A DNA stretch of 64,000 nt from Desertimonas sp963786985 (GTDB lineage: Bacteria > Actinomycetota > Acidimicrobiia > Acidimicrobiales > Ilumatobacteraceae), in assembly GCA_963786985.1 (NCBI GenBank), contig CAWBBL010000026.1, forward strand, positions 62,001 through 126,000, written 5' to 3'. A program made the position numbers and the translations under genes. The notes beneath the pieces were generated by a model. That model saw only the letters and a program-made list of their open reading frames with translations, was not told where the DNA came from and did no database searches. Positions 18,185 through 28,112 of this stretch are shown in pieces. How positions within the stretch are numbered: the first letter of the stretch is position 1; every line of letters starts with the position of its first letter.

Positions 18185-18469
18185 CTACTCCAGCCAGGTT
18201 CGGTCGGCGCTGAGCACCTCGACCTCGTGGCGCGACCAGACGAAGCGGTCGACGTCGTCGAGCACCCCCTCGGCCTGGCTGGCACTCGAGGACACCACGG
18301 CGAAGCCGAGACAGGCGCGCTGCCACGAGTCCTGCCGAGCGACCTCGGCAGCGGAGATCCCGAAGCGCCGCCGGACGCCCTCGATGATCGACTTGACGAC
18401 CTGGCGCTTGTCCTTCAACGACTGGGCGTGGGGCAGGTGCAGCTCGACCTCCTCGGCGAGGACGTACAT
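18185..18469 (-). CDS. DUF503 (YlxP-like) protein
   Basis: Small protein of 94 residues, a ferredoxin-like fold family conserved in actinobacteria and firmicutes. The diagnostic stretch is LPHAQSLKDKRQVVKSI followed by RRRFGISAAEVA. Homologues often lie beside rbfA/infB, and a link to ribosome function has been proposed; here it follows asd by 22 bp on the same strand instead. ATG 18469 is the start. Confidence 0.85.
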   Translation of the reverse strand: MYVLAEEVELHLPHAQSLKDKRQVVKSIIEGVRRRFGISAAEVARQDSWQRACLGFAVVSSSASQAEGVLDDVDRFVWSRHEVEVLSADRTWLE

Positions 18470-18491
18470 CGGGCGAACCGTCGCTCGACGT

Positions 18492-19514
18492 TCAGCCGAG
18501 CAGCAGCTCGGCGATCTGCACGGCGTTGAGCGCGGCGCCCTTGCGGAGGTTGTCATTGCTGACGAACAGGACGAGACCGCGTCCGCCGTCGACGGTCGGG
18601 TCGACGCGGATGCGCCCGACGTAGCTGGCGTCCCGACCGGCGGCCTCGAGCGGAGTCGGGATCTCGCTGAGGGCGACGCCCGGTGCGCCGCTGAGCAGAT
18701 CGGTCGCCGCCTCGACAGAGAGTGGCTCGGTGAATGCGGCATTGATCGACAGCGAGTGCCCGGTGAACACCGGCACACGCACGCACGTGCCGGATACGGC
18801 GAGGTCGGGAATGTCGAGGATCTTGCGACTCTCGTTGCGCAGCTTCTGTTCCTCGTCGGTCTCCAGTGATCCGTCGTCGACGAGCTTGCCGCACCACGGC
18901 AGGACGTTGAAGGCGATCGGCTTGGCGAACTTCTCGGGCACGGGGAACTCGACGGCGGTGCCATCGTGGGTGAGCGACCGGGCGTTGTCGACGACTTGGC
19001 GGACCTGCTTGTCGAGCTCATCGACCCCGACCAGTCCGGAGCCGGAGACCGCCTGGTAGCTGCTGACGATGAGGCGACGCAGTCCGGCGGCGTCGTGCAG
19101 TGGCTTGAGCACCGGCATCGCCGCCATCGTCGTGCAGTTGGGGTTGGCGATGATCCCCTTGCGGGCCTCGCGGATCGCCTCCGGGTTGACCTCCGACACC
19201 ACCAGCGGGACGTCCGGGTCCATGCGGAACGCCGACGAGTTGTCGATGACCGTCACTCCTGCGGCAGCGAATCGCGGCGCGAGCTCGCGCGACGACGTGG
19301 CGCCGGCGGAGAACAGGGCGACGTCGAGGCCTGTGGGATCAGCGACAGCTGCGTCCTCGACGGTGATCTCGCCGTCGGCCCACGGCAGGGTCGTGCCGGC
19401 CGACCGGGCTGACGCGAAGTAGCGCAGCTCGTCGATCGGAAAGGCCCGCTCGGCGAGCATCCTCCGCATGACCGTCCCGACCTGACCCGTTGCCCCGACA
19501 ACTCCGACGCGCAT
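18492..19514 (-). CDS. asd: Aspartate-semialdehyde dehydrogenase
   Basis: NADPH-dependent enzyme of 340 residues that reduces beta-aspartyl phosphate to aspartate semialdehyde in the lysine, threonine, methionine and diaminopimelate pathway. The NADP site GATGQVG is at 8-14, and the catalytic cysteine is C127 in NPNCTTM. The substrate region SSYQAVSGSG and the later GHSLSINAAF are conserved. TAACCT at 19521-19526 (read on the minus strand) ends 6 bases before the ATG. The partner aspartate kinase lies 950 bp upstream on the same strand with a methyltransferase gene between. Confidence 0.95.
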   Translation of the reverse strand: MRVGVVGATGQVGTVMRRMLAERAFPIDELRYFASARSAGTTLPWADGEITVEDAAVADPTGLDVALFSAGATSSRELAPRFAAAGVTVIDNSSAFRMDPDVPLVVSEVNPEAIREARKGIIANPNCTTMAAMPVLKPLHDAAGLRRLIVSSYQAVSGSGLVGVDELDKQVRQVVDNARSLTHDGTAVEFPVPEKFAKPIAFNVLPWCGKLVDDGSLETDEEQKLRNESRKILDIPDLAVSGTCVRVPVFTGHSLSINAAFTEPLSVEAATDLLSGAPGVALSEIPTPLEAAGRDASYVGRIRVDPTVDGGRGLVLFVSNDNLRKGAALNAVQIAELLLG

Positions 19515-19571
19515 GGCGCAAGGTTATGGCCGGCATTGGTGAGCGGGGCGTACCGGATTCCGTACCGTCAC

Positions 19572-20438
19572 TCAGCGGCGTCTGGCGACGAGCCACCAGT
19601 GCGCCGGATTGATCGCGTCGAGGTACCGCAGTTCGGCGCCGGCGGCGCCCCAGATCGGCGCCGACCGTCGTGGGTTGCGCCAGATCACGACATCGTCCAC
19701 CTTGTCGCGGATCGGTCCGAGGACATGGTGGGGATCGAGGCGGTTGACCTGCCAGGCCAACCGGGTGAACGTCCGATGCTTGGACAGCCACGGTCCGAGC
19801 CCGGGAACCGCGAACACGGCACGGACCACCTTGCCGAGGGGCAGCAGGGCGACGTCGGCCCACACCCGTTGGCGGAAGTTGAGGGCGATCCGGCCCCCCG
19901 GGGCCAGCACGCGCAGCGACTCGCCGGCGAGGCTGAGGGCATCGCCACGCGAGCAGTGCTGCAGCGTGATGTAGCTGAACGTCAGGTCGGCGACGCCGTC
20001 GGGGACGTCGAGCGTGCACCCGTCGGGCACGTGGATCGTGCGCAGCCGGTCGACACGACCGAACTTGGCGACCGCCTCACGGCACCGTTCGAGGAATCCG
20101 GAGTCGAGATCGCAGGCGTACACACACGAGAAGCGCTTGGTGAACGCACTCGTCATCCGGCCGATCCCGCAGCCGATCTCGACGAGTACCCGCCGTTCTG
20201 TCTCGTCGGCGGCGAGTCCGAAGGCGTCGAGATACATCGACACCTCGACGTCCCCGGACGACACGAACTCGGCGAGGGTCTGGGCGTCGGACCCGCTTGC
20301 ACTGTTGAACACCCAACCCGTCGCCATGACGACGTCGTCGGCGCTCTGTTGCCTGTCGGTCAGTTGCCCGGCCACCTGCCACGGGAGGAACTGCGAGTGC
20401 CGCGCCACCAGCCAAGTGTTGCAGAGGCCCGCCGCCAT
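19572..20438 (-). CDS. Class I SAM-dependent methyltransferase
   Basis: Protein of 288 residues. The SAM-binding motif I is VLVEIGCGIGRMT at about 86-98, followed by acidic motif II (ACDLDSGFLERC) and FSYITLQHCSRGDAL as the post-motif region. The C-terminal third has a hydrophobic segment (KVVRAVFAVPGLGPWL), suggesting a lipid or small-molecule substrate. It lies between lysC and asd on the same strand, but a pathway link is not evident. The start ATG overlaps no other gene. Confidence 0.8.
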   Translation of the reverse strand: MAAGLCNTWLVARHSQFLPWQVAGQLTDRQQSADDVVMATGWVFNSASGSDAQTLAEFVSSGDVEVSMYLDAFGLAADETERRVLVEIGCGIGRMTSAFTKRFSCVYACDLDSGFLERCREAVAKFGRVDRLRTIHVPDGCTLDVPDGVADLTFSYITLQHCSRGDALSLAGESLRVLAPGGRIALNFRQRVWADVALLPLGKVVRAVFAVPGLGPWLSKHRTFTRLAWQVNRLDPHHVLGPIRDKVDDVVIWRNPRRSAPIWGAAGAELRYLDAINPAHWWLVARRR

Positions 20439-20460
20439 CTAGCAGGCGGGCGCCGCGCTC

Positions 20461-21723
20461 TCAGCGTCGCTCGGGCAGCGGGGCGGCGTAGTCGAGGCCG
20501 CTGTCGAGACCGAACGCGGTGTGCAGGGCGCGGGCGGCGCGCTCGAGATCGCGGCTGGCGACGACGACGGAGATCCGGATCGTCGACGTCGAGATCATCT
20601 CGATGTTGACGTCCTCGTCGGCGAGGGTCCGGAACATCCTGGCGGCGATGCCCGGCGACGACTTCATCCCGGCACCGACGAGTGACACCTTGGCGATGTC
20701 CTGGTCGTGGTTGACCCCGATGGCGCCGATCTCGTCGGCGACCTTGCGCACGATGTCCTCGGCGACGGCCATGTCCGCCGACGGCATCGTGAAGCTGATG
20801 TCGGTGGCGCCCTCGGTCGACGTGTTCTGCACGATCATGTCGACGTTGACGTTGGCGGCGGCGAGCGGCTCGAAGAGGGCCGCCGAGATGCCCGGTCGGT
20901 CGGGAACGCCGAGCACGGTGACCTTCGACTCGCTGACGTCGGTGACGACGCCCGAGATGATCGGATCTTCCACGGACTTCTCCTCGTTGTCATCGGAATT
21001 GACGATCCACGTGCCCAGCTCCCACGTGAAGCTCGATCGCACGTGCAGGTCGACACCGTGGTTGCGGGCGAACTCGACGGAGCGCAAGGCGAGCACCTTG
21101 GATCCGGAACCGGCCATCTCCAGCATCTCGTCGAAGCTGACCCGGCTGAGCTTGCGGGCCTGCGGCACGATGCGCGGGTCCGCCGAAAAGACACCGGTCA
21201 CATCGGTGTAGATCTCGCAGGCGTCGGCGCCGAGGGCGCTGGCGAGCGCCGTCGCCGTGAGATCCGAGGCGCCGCGCCCCATCGTCGTCACTTCCCGCTC
21301 GGTGCTGACCCCCTGGAACCCGGCCACCACGGCGACCTTGCCGGCGGCCACCGCCTCGCGCACCCGGTCGCCCTTGACGGCGACGATCTTGGCCTTGCCA
21401 TGACTCGTGTCGGTGATGATCCCGACCTGGCTGCCGGTGAAGCTGACGGCGTCGACACCGAGGTCGTGGAGGGCCATCGTCAGCAGTGCCGCGGCGACCC
21501 GTTCTCCGGTCGTCAGCAGCATGTCCATCTCCCGGCCGTTGCGCGTCGTCGAGACTTGGGCGGCCAAGGCGATCAGGTTGTCGGTTGCCTTGCCCATCGC
21601 CGAGGCGACGACGACGACGTCGTTGCCGTGGCGCCGCGTGAAGGCCACATTGTCGGCGACGGCGCGCATCCGATCGGGGTCGGCGACGGACGTGCCTCCG
21701 TACTTCTGGACGATCAACGGCAT
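20461..21723 (-). CDS. lysC: Aspartate kinase
   Basis: First enzyme of the aspartate family pathway, 420 residues. The kinase domain has VQKYGGTSVADPDR, TTGERVAAALL, and TMGRGASDLTATALA; two ACT domains follow from about 265 (VLGVPDRPGISAALFEPLA and LVGAGMKSSPGIAARMF), which bind lysine/threonine for feedback control. As in other actinobacteria, an internal start could give a separate beta subunit containing the ACT domains. I use ATG 21723, with GAAAGTGG upstream; GTG 21732 adds three residues. It is divergent from the fasciclin gene. Confidence 0.95.
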   Translation of the reverse strand: MPLIVQKYGGTSVADPDRMRAVADNVAFTRRHGNDVVVVASAMGKATDNLIALAAQVSTTRNGREMDMLLTTGERVAAALLTMALHDLGVDAVSFTGSQVGIITDTSHGKAKIVAVKGDRVREAVAAGKVAVVAGFQGVSTEREVTTMGRGASDLTATALASALGADACEIYTDVTGVFSADPRIVPQARKLSRVSFDEMLEMAGSGSKVLALRSVEFARNHGVDLHVRSSFTWELGTWIVNSDDNEEKSVEDPIISGVVTDVSESKVTVLGVPDRPGISAALFEPLAAANVNVDMIVQNTSTEGATDISFTMPSADMAVAEDIVRKVADEIGAIGVNHDQDIAKVSLVGAGMKSSPGIAARMFRTLADEDVNIEMISTSTIRISVVVASRDLERAARALHTAFGLDSGLDYAAPLPERR

Positions 21724-21783
21724 CGGGTCCACTTTCTATCCGGCGTGGTGGTGTGCTCGCGAGCGACATTCGCCGAGCGGCAG

Positions 21784-21789
21784 TACTGT
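21784..21789 (+). promoter_or_regulatory. -10 element of the fasciclin gene
   Basis: TACTGT ends 8 bases before ATG 21798, in the 74-bp space between the divergent lysC and fasciclin genes. The spacing equals that of about thirty other genes here and implies transcription starting at the start codon. Confidence 0.55.
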
Positions 21790-21797
21790 CGCGCCGC

Positions 21798-22463
21798 ATG
21801 ACTGCCATGCGCCGTACTGCCGTCACAACGCTCGCTGTCGTCGGCCTGTCGCTGACCGCGGTCGCCGCCCGGACGTCGGCGACCACCGTTCCGCCCGACG
21901 CGGCGGCGGGTGGTCCCCCCGGCGGGTGCACCTTGTACGACCCCGCCGTCCTGGCCGGTCTCCCGGTGCACGAAGCTGCCGCCCAACTTCCCGAGCTCTC
22001 GACATTCACTGCCGCCGTCGCGGCGTCCTCGCTCGACGACCAACTGGCCGGCGCCGGCCCGTTCACGATCTTCGCTCCGTCGAATGCGGCGATGAGCGAG
22101 ATCCCGACGAACGTTCTCGACTCGTTGCTGGCCGACCCCGAGCTGCTCGACTCGATTCTCGGCTATCACATCGTCGTCGGCGAGGCGTTGCCGTCGGACA
22201 TGCTGTTCGGCGACCTGGCGACGCTCAACGGCACGCTGTCCATCGCCGTTGACGGCGACACGGTCGTGATCAACGGTGGCGAGGCCACGGTGGTGTGCCC
22301 GGACGTGATCACGGCCGACGCCACGATCCACGTGATCGATCACGTCCTCCAGCCGGCCGGGGAGTCCGGATGTCCGGGTGCCAGCAGCAGCGTTCCCGGG
22401 AGCAGCGCGCCGATGGCCAGCACACCCGACTCGAGCTCGCCGAGTTCGAGTACACCCTGCTGA
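21798..22463 (+). CDS. Secreted fasciclin (FAS1) domain protein
   Basis: Exported protein of 221 residues. A Sec signal peptide (RRTAVTTLAVVGLSLTAVAA) precedes one FAS1 domain at about 50-195, with GPFTIFAPSNAAM (H1-like motif), ILGYHIVVGEALPS and ATIHVIDHVLQP (H2-like motif). The last 30 residues are Ser/Pro-rich and end SSSTPC. FAS1 domains mediate cell adhesion or surface binding. A family A repeat starts 8 bases after its stop. Confidence 0.88.
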   Translation: MTAMRRTAVTTLAVVGLSLTAVAARTSATTVPPDAAAGGPPGGCTLYDPAVLAGLPVHEAAAQLPELSTFTAAVAASSLDDQLAGAGPFTIFAPSNAAMSEIPTNVLDSLLADPELLDSILGYHIVVGEALPSDMLFGDLATLNGTLSIAVDGDTVVINGGEATVVCPDVITADATIHVIDHVLQPAGESGCPGASSSVPGSSAPMASTPDSSSPSSSTPC

Positions 22464-22470
22464 CGTAGCG

Positions 22471-22550
22471 GATCTGGGCGGCGAACGGCCGCCGGATTCC
22501 GGGCTGCTGGCCGCCCAGATCGGGATGTGGACCGAAGGCCGCCCAGAACG
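22471..22550. repeat. Intergenic repeat family A, copy 2
   Basis: GATCTGGGCGGC at the left, then TGGCCGCCCAGATC in the middle and AGGCCGCCCAGAACG at the right. It fills the gap between the convergent fasciclin and CoA-transferase genes; the latter's stop codon is 5 bases beyond the repeat. Confidence 0.85.
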
Positions 22551-22554
22551 AACT

Positions 22555-23769
22555 TCAGGGGCGCGGGGGGCGGCTGGAGAGCACGCCGGAGGCTTCCAGC
22601 TCGTCGATCGCGGCGGTGTCGTAGCCGAGCAATTCGCCGAGCACGGCGCGGTTGTCCTCGCCGCGGAACCGCGGCTCGCCGACGATCTCGCCGGCCACGT
22701 CGTCGAACCGCCACGGTGGATTGGGGATGCGAACCGTCCCGCCGCGCCGGTCGTCGACGGCGGCGATCGCCCGCCGCTCGGCTGCCCATGGGGACTCGGC
22801 CAGCTCCCGTGCCGAGCGCAGCTTGCCGGCGGCCAGGCTGTGCTGACCGAGACGTTGCTCGAGAGCGGCAGCGTCGGCAAACGTCGCTGCCGCAGCCACG
22901 ATGCGCTCGCGCAGCTCGGCGAAGTTCTGCATCCTGCTCGGGACATCGTCGAATCGGCCCGATGACGCCATCTCGTCGAGGCCGAGGGCGGCGACGAACA
23001 GTTCGAACGTTCCCCGTTCGGCCGGGTGCCCGCTGATCATCACGAGATCTCCGTTCGCCGTCTGCACGACGAGGTAGTCGCCGGGGGCGAAGCTGCGAAT
23101 CCAGTCCGGGTGGACGTCGCCGTCGTACAGCTGGTCGTGGAGGTGCTCGTTGACGTAGAGCATCGTCTGGGCCATCGAGACGTCGATCCAGCAGCCGACC
23201 CCGGTCTGCTCCCGACGGTACAGGGCGGCGATGATCGCCGTCGCCGCCTCGAGCGCGGTGTACAGGTCGGCGTGACTGAACGGATCGTTGGTGTAGGTGC
23301 CGCCACGAGCGTCCCCCTGACCCTTGGTGATCCCCGCCTCGGCGCCGACGACTGGCGCGTAGGCCCGCCGTCCCGTCCACGGTCCGCTCGACCCGTAGCC
23401 GGTGATCGAGGCGTACACCAGGCGCGGCTGGCGGGCGCGCAATGTCGCATGACCGAGGCCGAGGCGGTCCATCACGCCGGGGCGGTAGTTCTCGACGACG
23501 ACATCGCAGTGCTCGCCGAGCTCGGCGGCGACGGCCGCTCCGGCGGAGGTTGCCAAGTCGATGCTGATGTTGCGCTTGCCGGCGTTCTGCTGGACGAAGT
23601 AGGTCGCCAGGCCGTGGACCTTCGGTGTCGTGAACCGCGTCAGGTCGCCGGCCGGTGGTTCGACCTTGATCACATCTGCTCCGAGATCGCTGAGCATCCG
23701 GGTGGCATGGGGACCGGCCAACACGCGGGTGAAGTCGAGAACCCGGATCCCGTCGAGCGGCTGAGCCAT
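22555..23769 (-). CDS. CaiB/BaiF family CoA transferase (class III)
   Basis: Protein of 404 residues that moves CoA between carboxylic acids. The N-terminal signature is PLDGIRVLDFTRVLAGPHATRMLSDLGADVIKVE. The catalytic aspartate of the family is expected in the region TNDPFSHADLYTAL. The substrate is unknown; homologues act on alpha-methylacyl-CoA, carnitine or formyl/oxalyl groups. ATG 23769 is supported by TAGCTT at 23777-23782 ending 7 bases upstream. Confidence 0.9.
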   Translation of the reverse strand: MAQPLDGIRVLDFTRVLAGPHATRMLSDLGADVIKVEPPAGDLTRFTTPKVHGLATYFVQQNAGKRNISIDLATSAGAAVAAELGEHCDVVVENYRPGVMDRLGLGHATLRARQPRLVYASITGYGSSGPWTGRRAYAPVVGAEAGITKGQGDARGGTYTNDPFSHADLYTALEAATAIIAALYRREQTGVGCWIDVSMAQTMLYVNEHLHDQLYDGDVHPDWIRSFAPGDYLVVQTANGDLVMISGHPAERGTFELFVAALGLDEMASSGRFDDVPSRMQNFAELRERIVAAAATFADAAALEQRLGQHSLAAGKLRSARELAESPWAAERRAIAAVDDRRGGTVRIPNPPWRFDDVAGEIVGEPRFRGEDNRAVLGELLGYDTAAIDELEASGVLSSRPPRP

Positions 23770-23810
23770 CGGCCGCAAGCTAGTGCGGTCCGCACCGGAC
23801 CGACCCCGCA

Positions 23811-23846
23811 GTGCCGGCGGTGGAGCCGCCACTCCACCACCGGCAC
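23811..23846 (-). terminator. Hairpin downstream of the WhiB/papain-like gene
   Basis: GTGCCGGCGGTGGAG (23811-23825) and CTCCACCACCGGCAC (23832-23846) pair over 15 bp with one mismatch and a 6-base loop. It lies 25 bases after the WhiB-fusion stop on the minus strand. No U-run follows, which is common for actinobacterial terminators. Confidence 0.55.
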
Positions 23847-23871
23847 AAACGGTTGGTTCCCGTCAGAGAAT

Positions 23872-24810
23872 CTATGCGACGATCGGCATCCCGGTGATCT
23901 CGTCGACGTTCGTTGGCAGGGCCACCTTGCGCGGCCGTCCGCGGCCCCGCTTGCCGGTGACGACCTTGCCTTCGTAGACGAACTCGCCGCCCCACACCCC
24001 GTACGGCTCGGCCCGTTCCAGGGCTCGGCTGAGGCACAGCTCGCGGACGGTGCACTTGGTGCAGATCGCCTTCGCCCGGACCATGTCGACCGGGTTCTCG
24101 GAGAAGAACAAGGCGGTGTATGACGAGCGTGGGTCGGCGCACCGAGCGCGGTTGGAGATCACCGTCTCGATCGGCTCGCTGGTCGCCGGGGCGGGCACGA
24201 ACCCACTTCGCCGGCCCGCCGGTGCTCGATGACCGGCCCCGTCGCCCACCCCCCGGAAGGTCTGCAAGGCGGTGCCGTAGGCGCGCACGTAGGTGAACGG
24301 CAAGTACCCGTCGCCGGCATGCCCCCATCCGACGTCGCGCCATGGGTTGCGCACGATCAGGTACCCGCCGCCCGGGAAGGCGGCGTGCAATCCGTAGCCG
24401 AGGGCGACGACGGCGTGGCCGTCGGCCAGCCCCGCCCCTTTGCGATCGGGCGTCGGAACGTCCATCGCGTCGATCCCCAAGATGTCCGACACCGCCGCCA
24501 GTTCGGCCGTCGGCCACCACCCGTAGAAGGCCACGGGGCGTCCCTGGTCGAGCGCCTCGAGAACCCGGGCGAGCTGGTGCCGGTCGCTACCCGATCCGGC
24601 GTCGAACTCCTTGATCGGGTCCTCGACGAGCTCCTCGTGCTGATCCATCGCCGACGTGGTCACGCATCGGCGCACGTACTCCAGCGCCCACTGCCATGGC
24701 GACAACCCGGAGAGCCCGCCGTCGTCGACGACGAGGTCGCGCAGGTCGACGACCGCTGGTGCCAGGGTGTCGATCGGCAGCGGACGCGCCGGGAGCGGAT
24801 ACGCCTCCAT
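23872..24810 (-). CDS. WhiB domain joined to a papain-like fold lacking the catalytic Cys
   Basis: A single open frame of 312 residues. Residues 15-185 look like a bacterial C1A (papain-type) peptidase: VVDLRDLVV near the front, ADGHAVVALGYG with His132, and YLIVRNPW with Asn155, then GDGYLPFTYV. The position where the nucleophile is expected (GGLSGLSPWQWA, 31-42) has Ser and no Cys. Residues 205-312 are a complete WhiB protein: C224, C250, C253, C259, GVWGGE, and a basic tail KRGRGRPRK. GTG at 24198 (residue 205) is a good independent WhiB start. The G6 run near 24254 could hide a frameshift that would separate the two. It follows the SARP-like regulator by 44 bp. Confidence 0.65.
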   Translation of the reverse strand: MEAYPLPARPLPIDTLAPAVVDLRDLVVDDGGLSGLSPWQWALEYVRRCVTTSAMDQHEELVEDPIKEFDAGSGSDRHQLARVLEALDQGRPVAFYGWWPTAELAAVSDILGIDAMDVPTPDRKGAGLADGHAVVALGYGLHAAFPGGGYLIVRNPWRDVGWGHAGDGYLPFTYVRAYGTALQTFRGVGDGAGHRAPAGRRSGFVPAPATSEPIETVISNRARCADPRSSYTALFFSENPVDMVRAKAICTKCTVRELCLSRALERAEPYGVWGGEFVYEGKVVTGKRGRGRPRKVALPTNVDEITGMPIVA

Positions 24811-24854
24811 GGCGGCATCATGCGCATCGCAGTTCCGATCAGGTTTAGGTTTTG

Positions 24855-27800
24855 TTAAGGAGCCGAGGCCGTCCGCAAACCACCAGCTACTGCGGGGAAC
24901 GGCGCCGGTTCGAGATCCAGCTCGCCCATCTTGGCGCTGTACAGCCGGTAGGCCTGGCGGGCCTCGCCGTGGCGGCGTTGGGAGAGCAGTGAGTTGATCA
25001 GGCCGAGATGGGCATCCTCGTCGTAGGGATCGACGTCGAGAATCCGCAGCCAGTAGCGGATCGCCTCGCTGAACTCGTTGGTGTCGTCGGCCAGCCGGGC
25101 CAGTTCGAAGCAGGTGTCGACGAACGTGTGCTTGGCCAGCGCCCGCAGGCCGGCCGCCCAGTCGGCGTAGGGGTCGTCGGCGCAGAACTCCCCGAGGTAG
25201 CGCACCGCCGCGTCGGCGAGGCACACCCGCGCCTTGTCCGCGATCGCCCTGCGCGAGCATCCGGCGGCCGTCGGCAGCCAGCGCCAGGAACCGTTCGACG
25301 TCGATGTCGACGTGATCACGTACGAGCCACACGGTGTCGTTGTCGGCGGCCACGAAGTAGTCGGGATTCCGCAGCTTGCGCGGGTCGAACACGTTGCGCA
25401 CGGTGCTCAACAGCACCGACAGGCGCCGTGACGAGCGGTCGGGTTCGTCTGGCCACAGCAGTTCGGTGACTTCGTCGCGCACGACCGGGGCGCCCCGCCG
25501 GGCGACGAGCAGCTTCACGAGGTCGCGCGCCTTGCGCGACCCCCACTCGCTGACGTCCACGAGCTCGCTGTCCCGGCTCACCCGGAATCCGCCGAGCGTG
25601 GCGATGACGACCGAGGACGTGACGCCCTCGCCGAGTTCGCGGCGGGCGTCGGCGAGGACGCCCCACGCCCCGGCGTCCTGCAGCTTTCGTTCGGCGCTGT
25701 CGATGAGTTCTTCACGCCGCCGGCCGGTGGTCGTGCGGGCGAGCGCCAGGTCGGCGCGGGCCTCGCCGATCGGGTTGCCGAGTTCGTGCCACAGGCGGCT
25801 GGCCTGCAGGGCGTAGGTCGCCGACTCACTCGAGCCGAGGTTGGCGTGGAGCAGCAGCGCCTCGGCGAGCGCCGGGCGATCGTGACGTTGGCCGGCGAGC
25901 TCGGTCGCCTTCGCCGCCCAGTCGACGGCGGCGTCGAGATCTCCGGCATGGCAGGCCACGTTGCCGGCGGCGATGTAGGCGTCGGCCATCCACAGCGGGT
26001 GGTTGGCCTCGATCGCCTGGCGGGCTGCCTCGGTTGCGCCGGCCGGGTCGTCCCGATCGAGGGCGTTGGCCAGTCCGATGTACGCCGGGACCAGCCCTTG
26101 GGCATCACGCTCTCTGCGGGCGATGCAGATGGCCTCGTTGAACAGGGCGATCGCCTCGCTGCGCTGACCGCGCATCAGCTGCACGAGGCCCATGTTGATC
26201 AGCGGATAGAGGATCCGGTCGGAGGCCAGCCGGGTCCAGATGTCGTGCGCCCGGCGCAGGTCGCCGAGGGCTAGGTCGAGCTGGCCGAGGGCAAGGTAGG
26301 CCTCACCGCGGTTGTTGTAGGCGAGTGACGAGAACGTGTCGGAACCGGCCAGCTCCGCCGTCGTGATGGCCAGGTCCAACTCGGCAACGGCCCTGGCGTA
26401 CTCGCCTTGCTCGACGAGCCGACTGCCACGGTTCGTGCGGATACGCACGATCTGGGCGACGTCGCCGGACCGCTCGGCATGGCGCAGGGCGACGTCGTAG
26501 AAGTTGGCGTTGGCCGGGAGGTCGCCGTGCAGGGCGGCGAGCATCGCTCGTGCCGTGTACGCCGCGGCGAGGGCGCCGTGGTCGCCGCAGCGCGTCGCGA
26601 GGTCGAGTGCCGGTTCGGCGAAACGAGCACACCCCTCGACATCACCGCGCGCCCAGCAGATCACCGAGCGCAGGGAGAGCAACCGGGCCTCTGACGCCGG
26701 ATCGCGTTCGTCGAGGGCCACGGCGGCACACACCTCGTCGGCCTCGTCGAGCCGCCCGCGCAGGTACAGGAGGCCCGCCCGCTTGCGTGCTCGCGTGGCC
26801 GTTTTCTGGCCATCCTGCAGCCCGCGCGTCGGCATACAGCCGCAACGCATCGGTCCACTGCCCGCGTTGGTAGGCGAGGTCGGCGCGCAGCTCGATGAGC
26901 TGATGGTGCGGTCCGCCACGTTCGGCGACATCCAGCGCTGCGTCGAGGGCATCGGGGGCTCTCAACCAATCGGGATGGTCGATCGCCAGGAGTACCTCAC
27001 GGGCCCGCTGTGGATCGCCGACGTGGGCACTGAGCACGAGGGCGTTCTCCGGATCACCGGCGTCGAGCAGCGCCTGGACCACTCGATCGAGCGTCGTCGC
27101 CGGTGGCGGCGGTAGGGCTCGACGGAGGAACGAGCCACCGACAACGGTCGTGCGGACGTGATCGGCGCGCCCGAGCACTGGCTCGAGGAAGATGCGCTGC
27201 GACGTCAGCCGCTTGAGGTGGGTGGCGAGATCGGCGCGTCCGATGTCGCCGAGCAGGGTTGCCGAAAGCTCGGGCAGATGGGCGGCGAGCATCAGCAAGT
27301 CCCGCTCTGGGCCACTGAGGTTGGCCAGGACGTCCTCGGCGAGGTAGTCGAAGAGGATCGCGTCGGGGCTGAGCAGGTGCTCGATCAGCGTCTCGCGGTC
27401 CAACGGACCGCCGCGCCGGGACACCTCGACGGCGAGGTGCACCGCCAGCGGCCAGCCGCCGGTGGCGGCGACGATGTCGCGGACGGCCGCGTCTGCGCCC
27501 GGGTCGAGCTTGAAATCGGCGACCGCCGAGGGCGTGATGGCCAGGTCCTCGGCGCCGACGCGGGCGACCTCGCCGGCCGCCCGCAGCCGGGCGATGCGCA
27601 GGTTCGGCTGGGTGCGGCTGGCGACGACGAGGTGGGCCGGGGACGGAAGACCGAGCACCAAGGCTTCGAGGAAGGCCACCAGCGGGTCGTCGTCGTCGAC
27701 GTCGACGTCGTCGAGAATGACCAGCGTGTCGTGGGCGACGGCGCCCATGGCGACGGAACAGACGGTGGTCGCCAGGGCGCTGATCTGGTCGCGGTGATCC

Positions 27801-28069
27801 GGCGAATCAGGCACCGGGTAGGGCGGCATCGGATCCTCGTCGAGTGGCGTTCCGGCGTTGGCCACGAACGCGCCGACGAGGCCATGGGCAAGGGCGAACG
27901 GGGACCACCCCGATGATGGGCGGCGCACCTGGATGCTCGGGGCTGCCGTGGTCAGCCCGCGCAACATCGCCGATTTCCCCCACCCGGCGCCGGCAACGAC
28001 GAGCGTCAAGCGGTGACGCAGCGCCAGTTCGCCGAACGTCAGCGGTGGCTCCGCCTGGACGTGCGACAT
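24855..28069 (-). CDS. STAND-type ATPase/TPR/SARP (BTAD) transcriptional regulator, two apparent frameshifts
   Basis: Large regulator of about 1070 residues. The N-terminus has a P-loop GAGWGKS (27-33) and Walker-B-like LVILDDVD, a MalT/LuxR-type NTPase core. A long alpha-helical TPR-like region follows. Near the C-terminus lie an OmpR-type winged helix (LGGFRVSRDSELVDVSEW, SRRLSVLLSTVRNVF) and a BTAD domain (ADPYADW-like, RYWLRILDVDPYDEDAHLGL). The frame shifts by one base near 26804 (an AAAA run on the coding strand) and again near 25255. Both are explained by one extra base. It is divergent from alpha-mannosidase with only 43 bp between starts, so it may control that gene. Confidence 0.7.
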
Positions 28070-28112
28070 GGTCGTCTGTCAAGCATATTTCAGTATCGCT
28101 ACCGTTGCCGCA
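28070..28112. promoter_or_regulatory. Divergent promoter region, regulator/alpha-mannosidase
   Basis: A 43-bp AT-richer gap between the divergent starts. TACCGT at 28100-28105 is 7 bases before GTG 28113 on the plus strand. On the minus strand TATGCT lies about 12 bases before ATG 28069. The close packing means that regulation of the two genes is likely linked. Confidence 0.5.
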
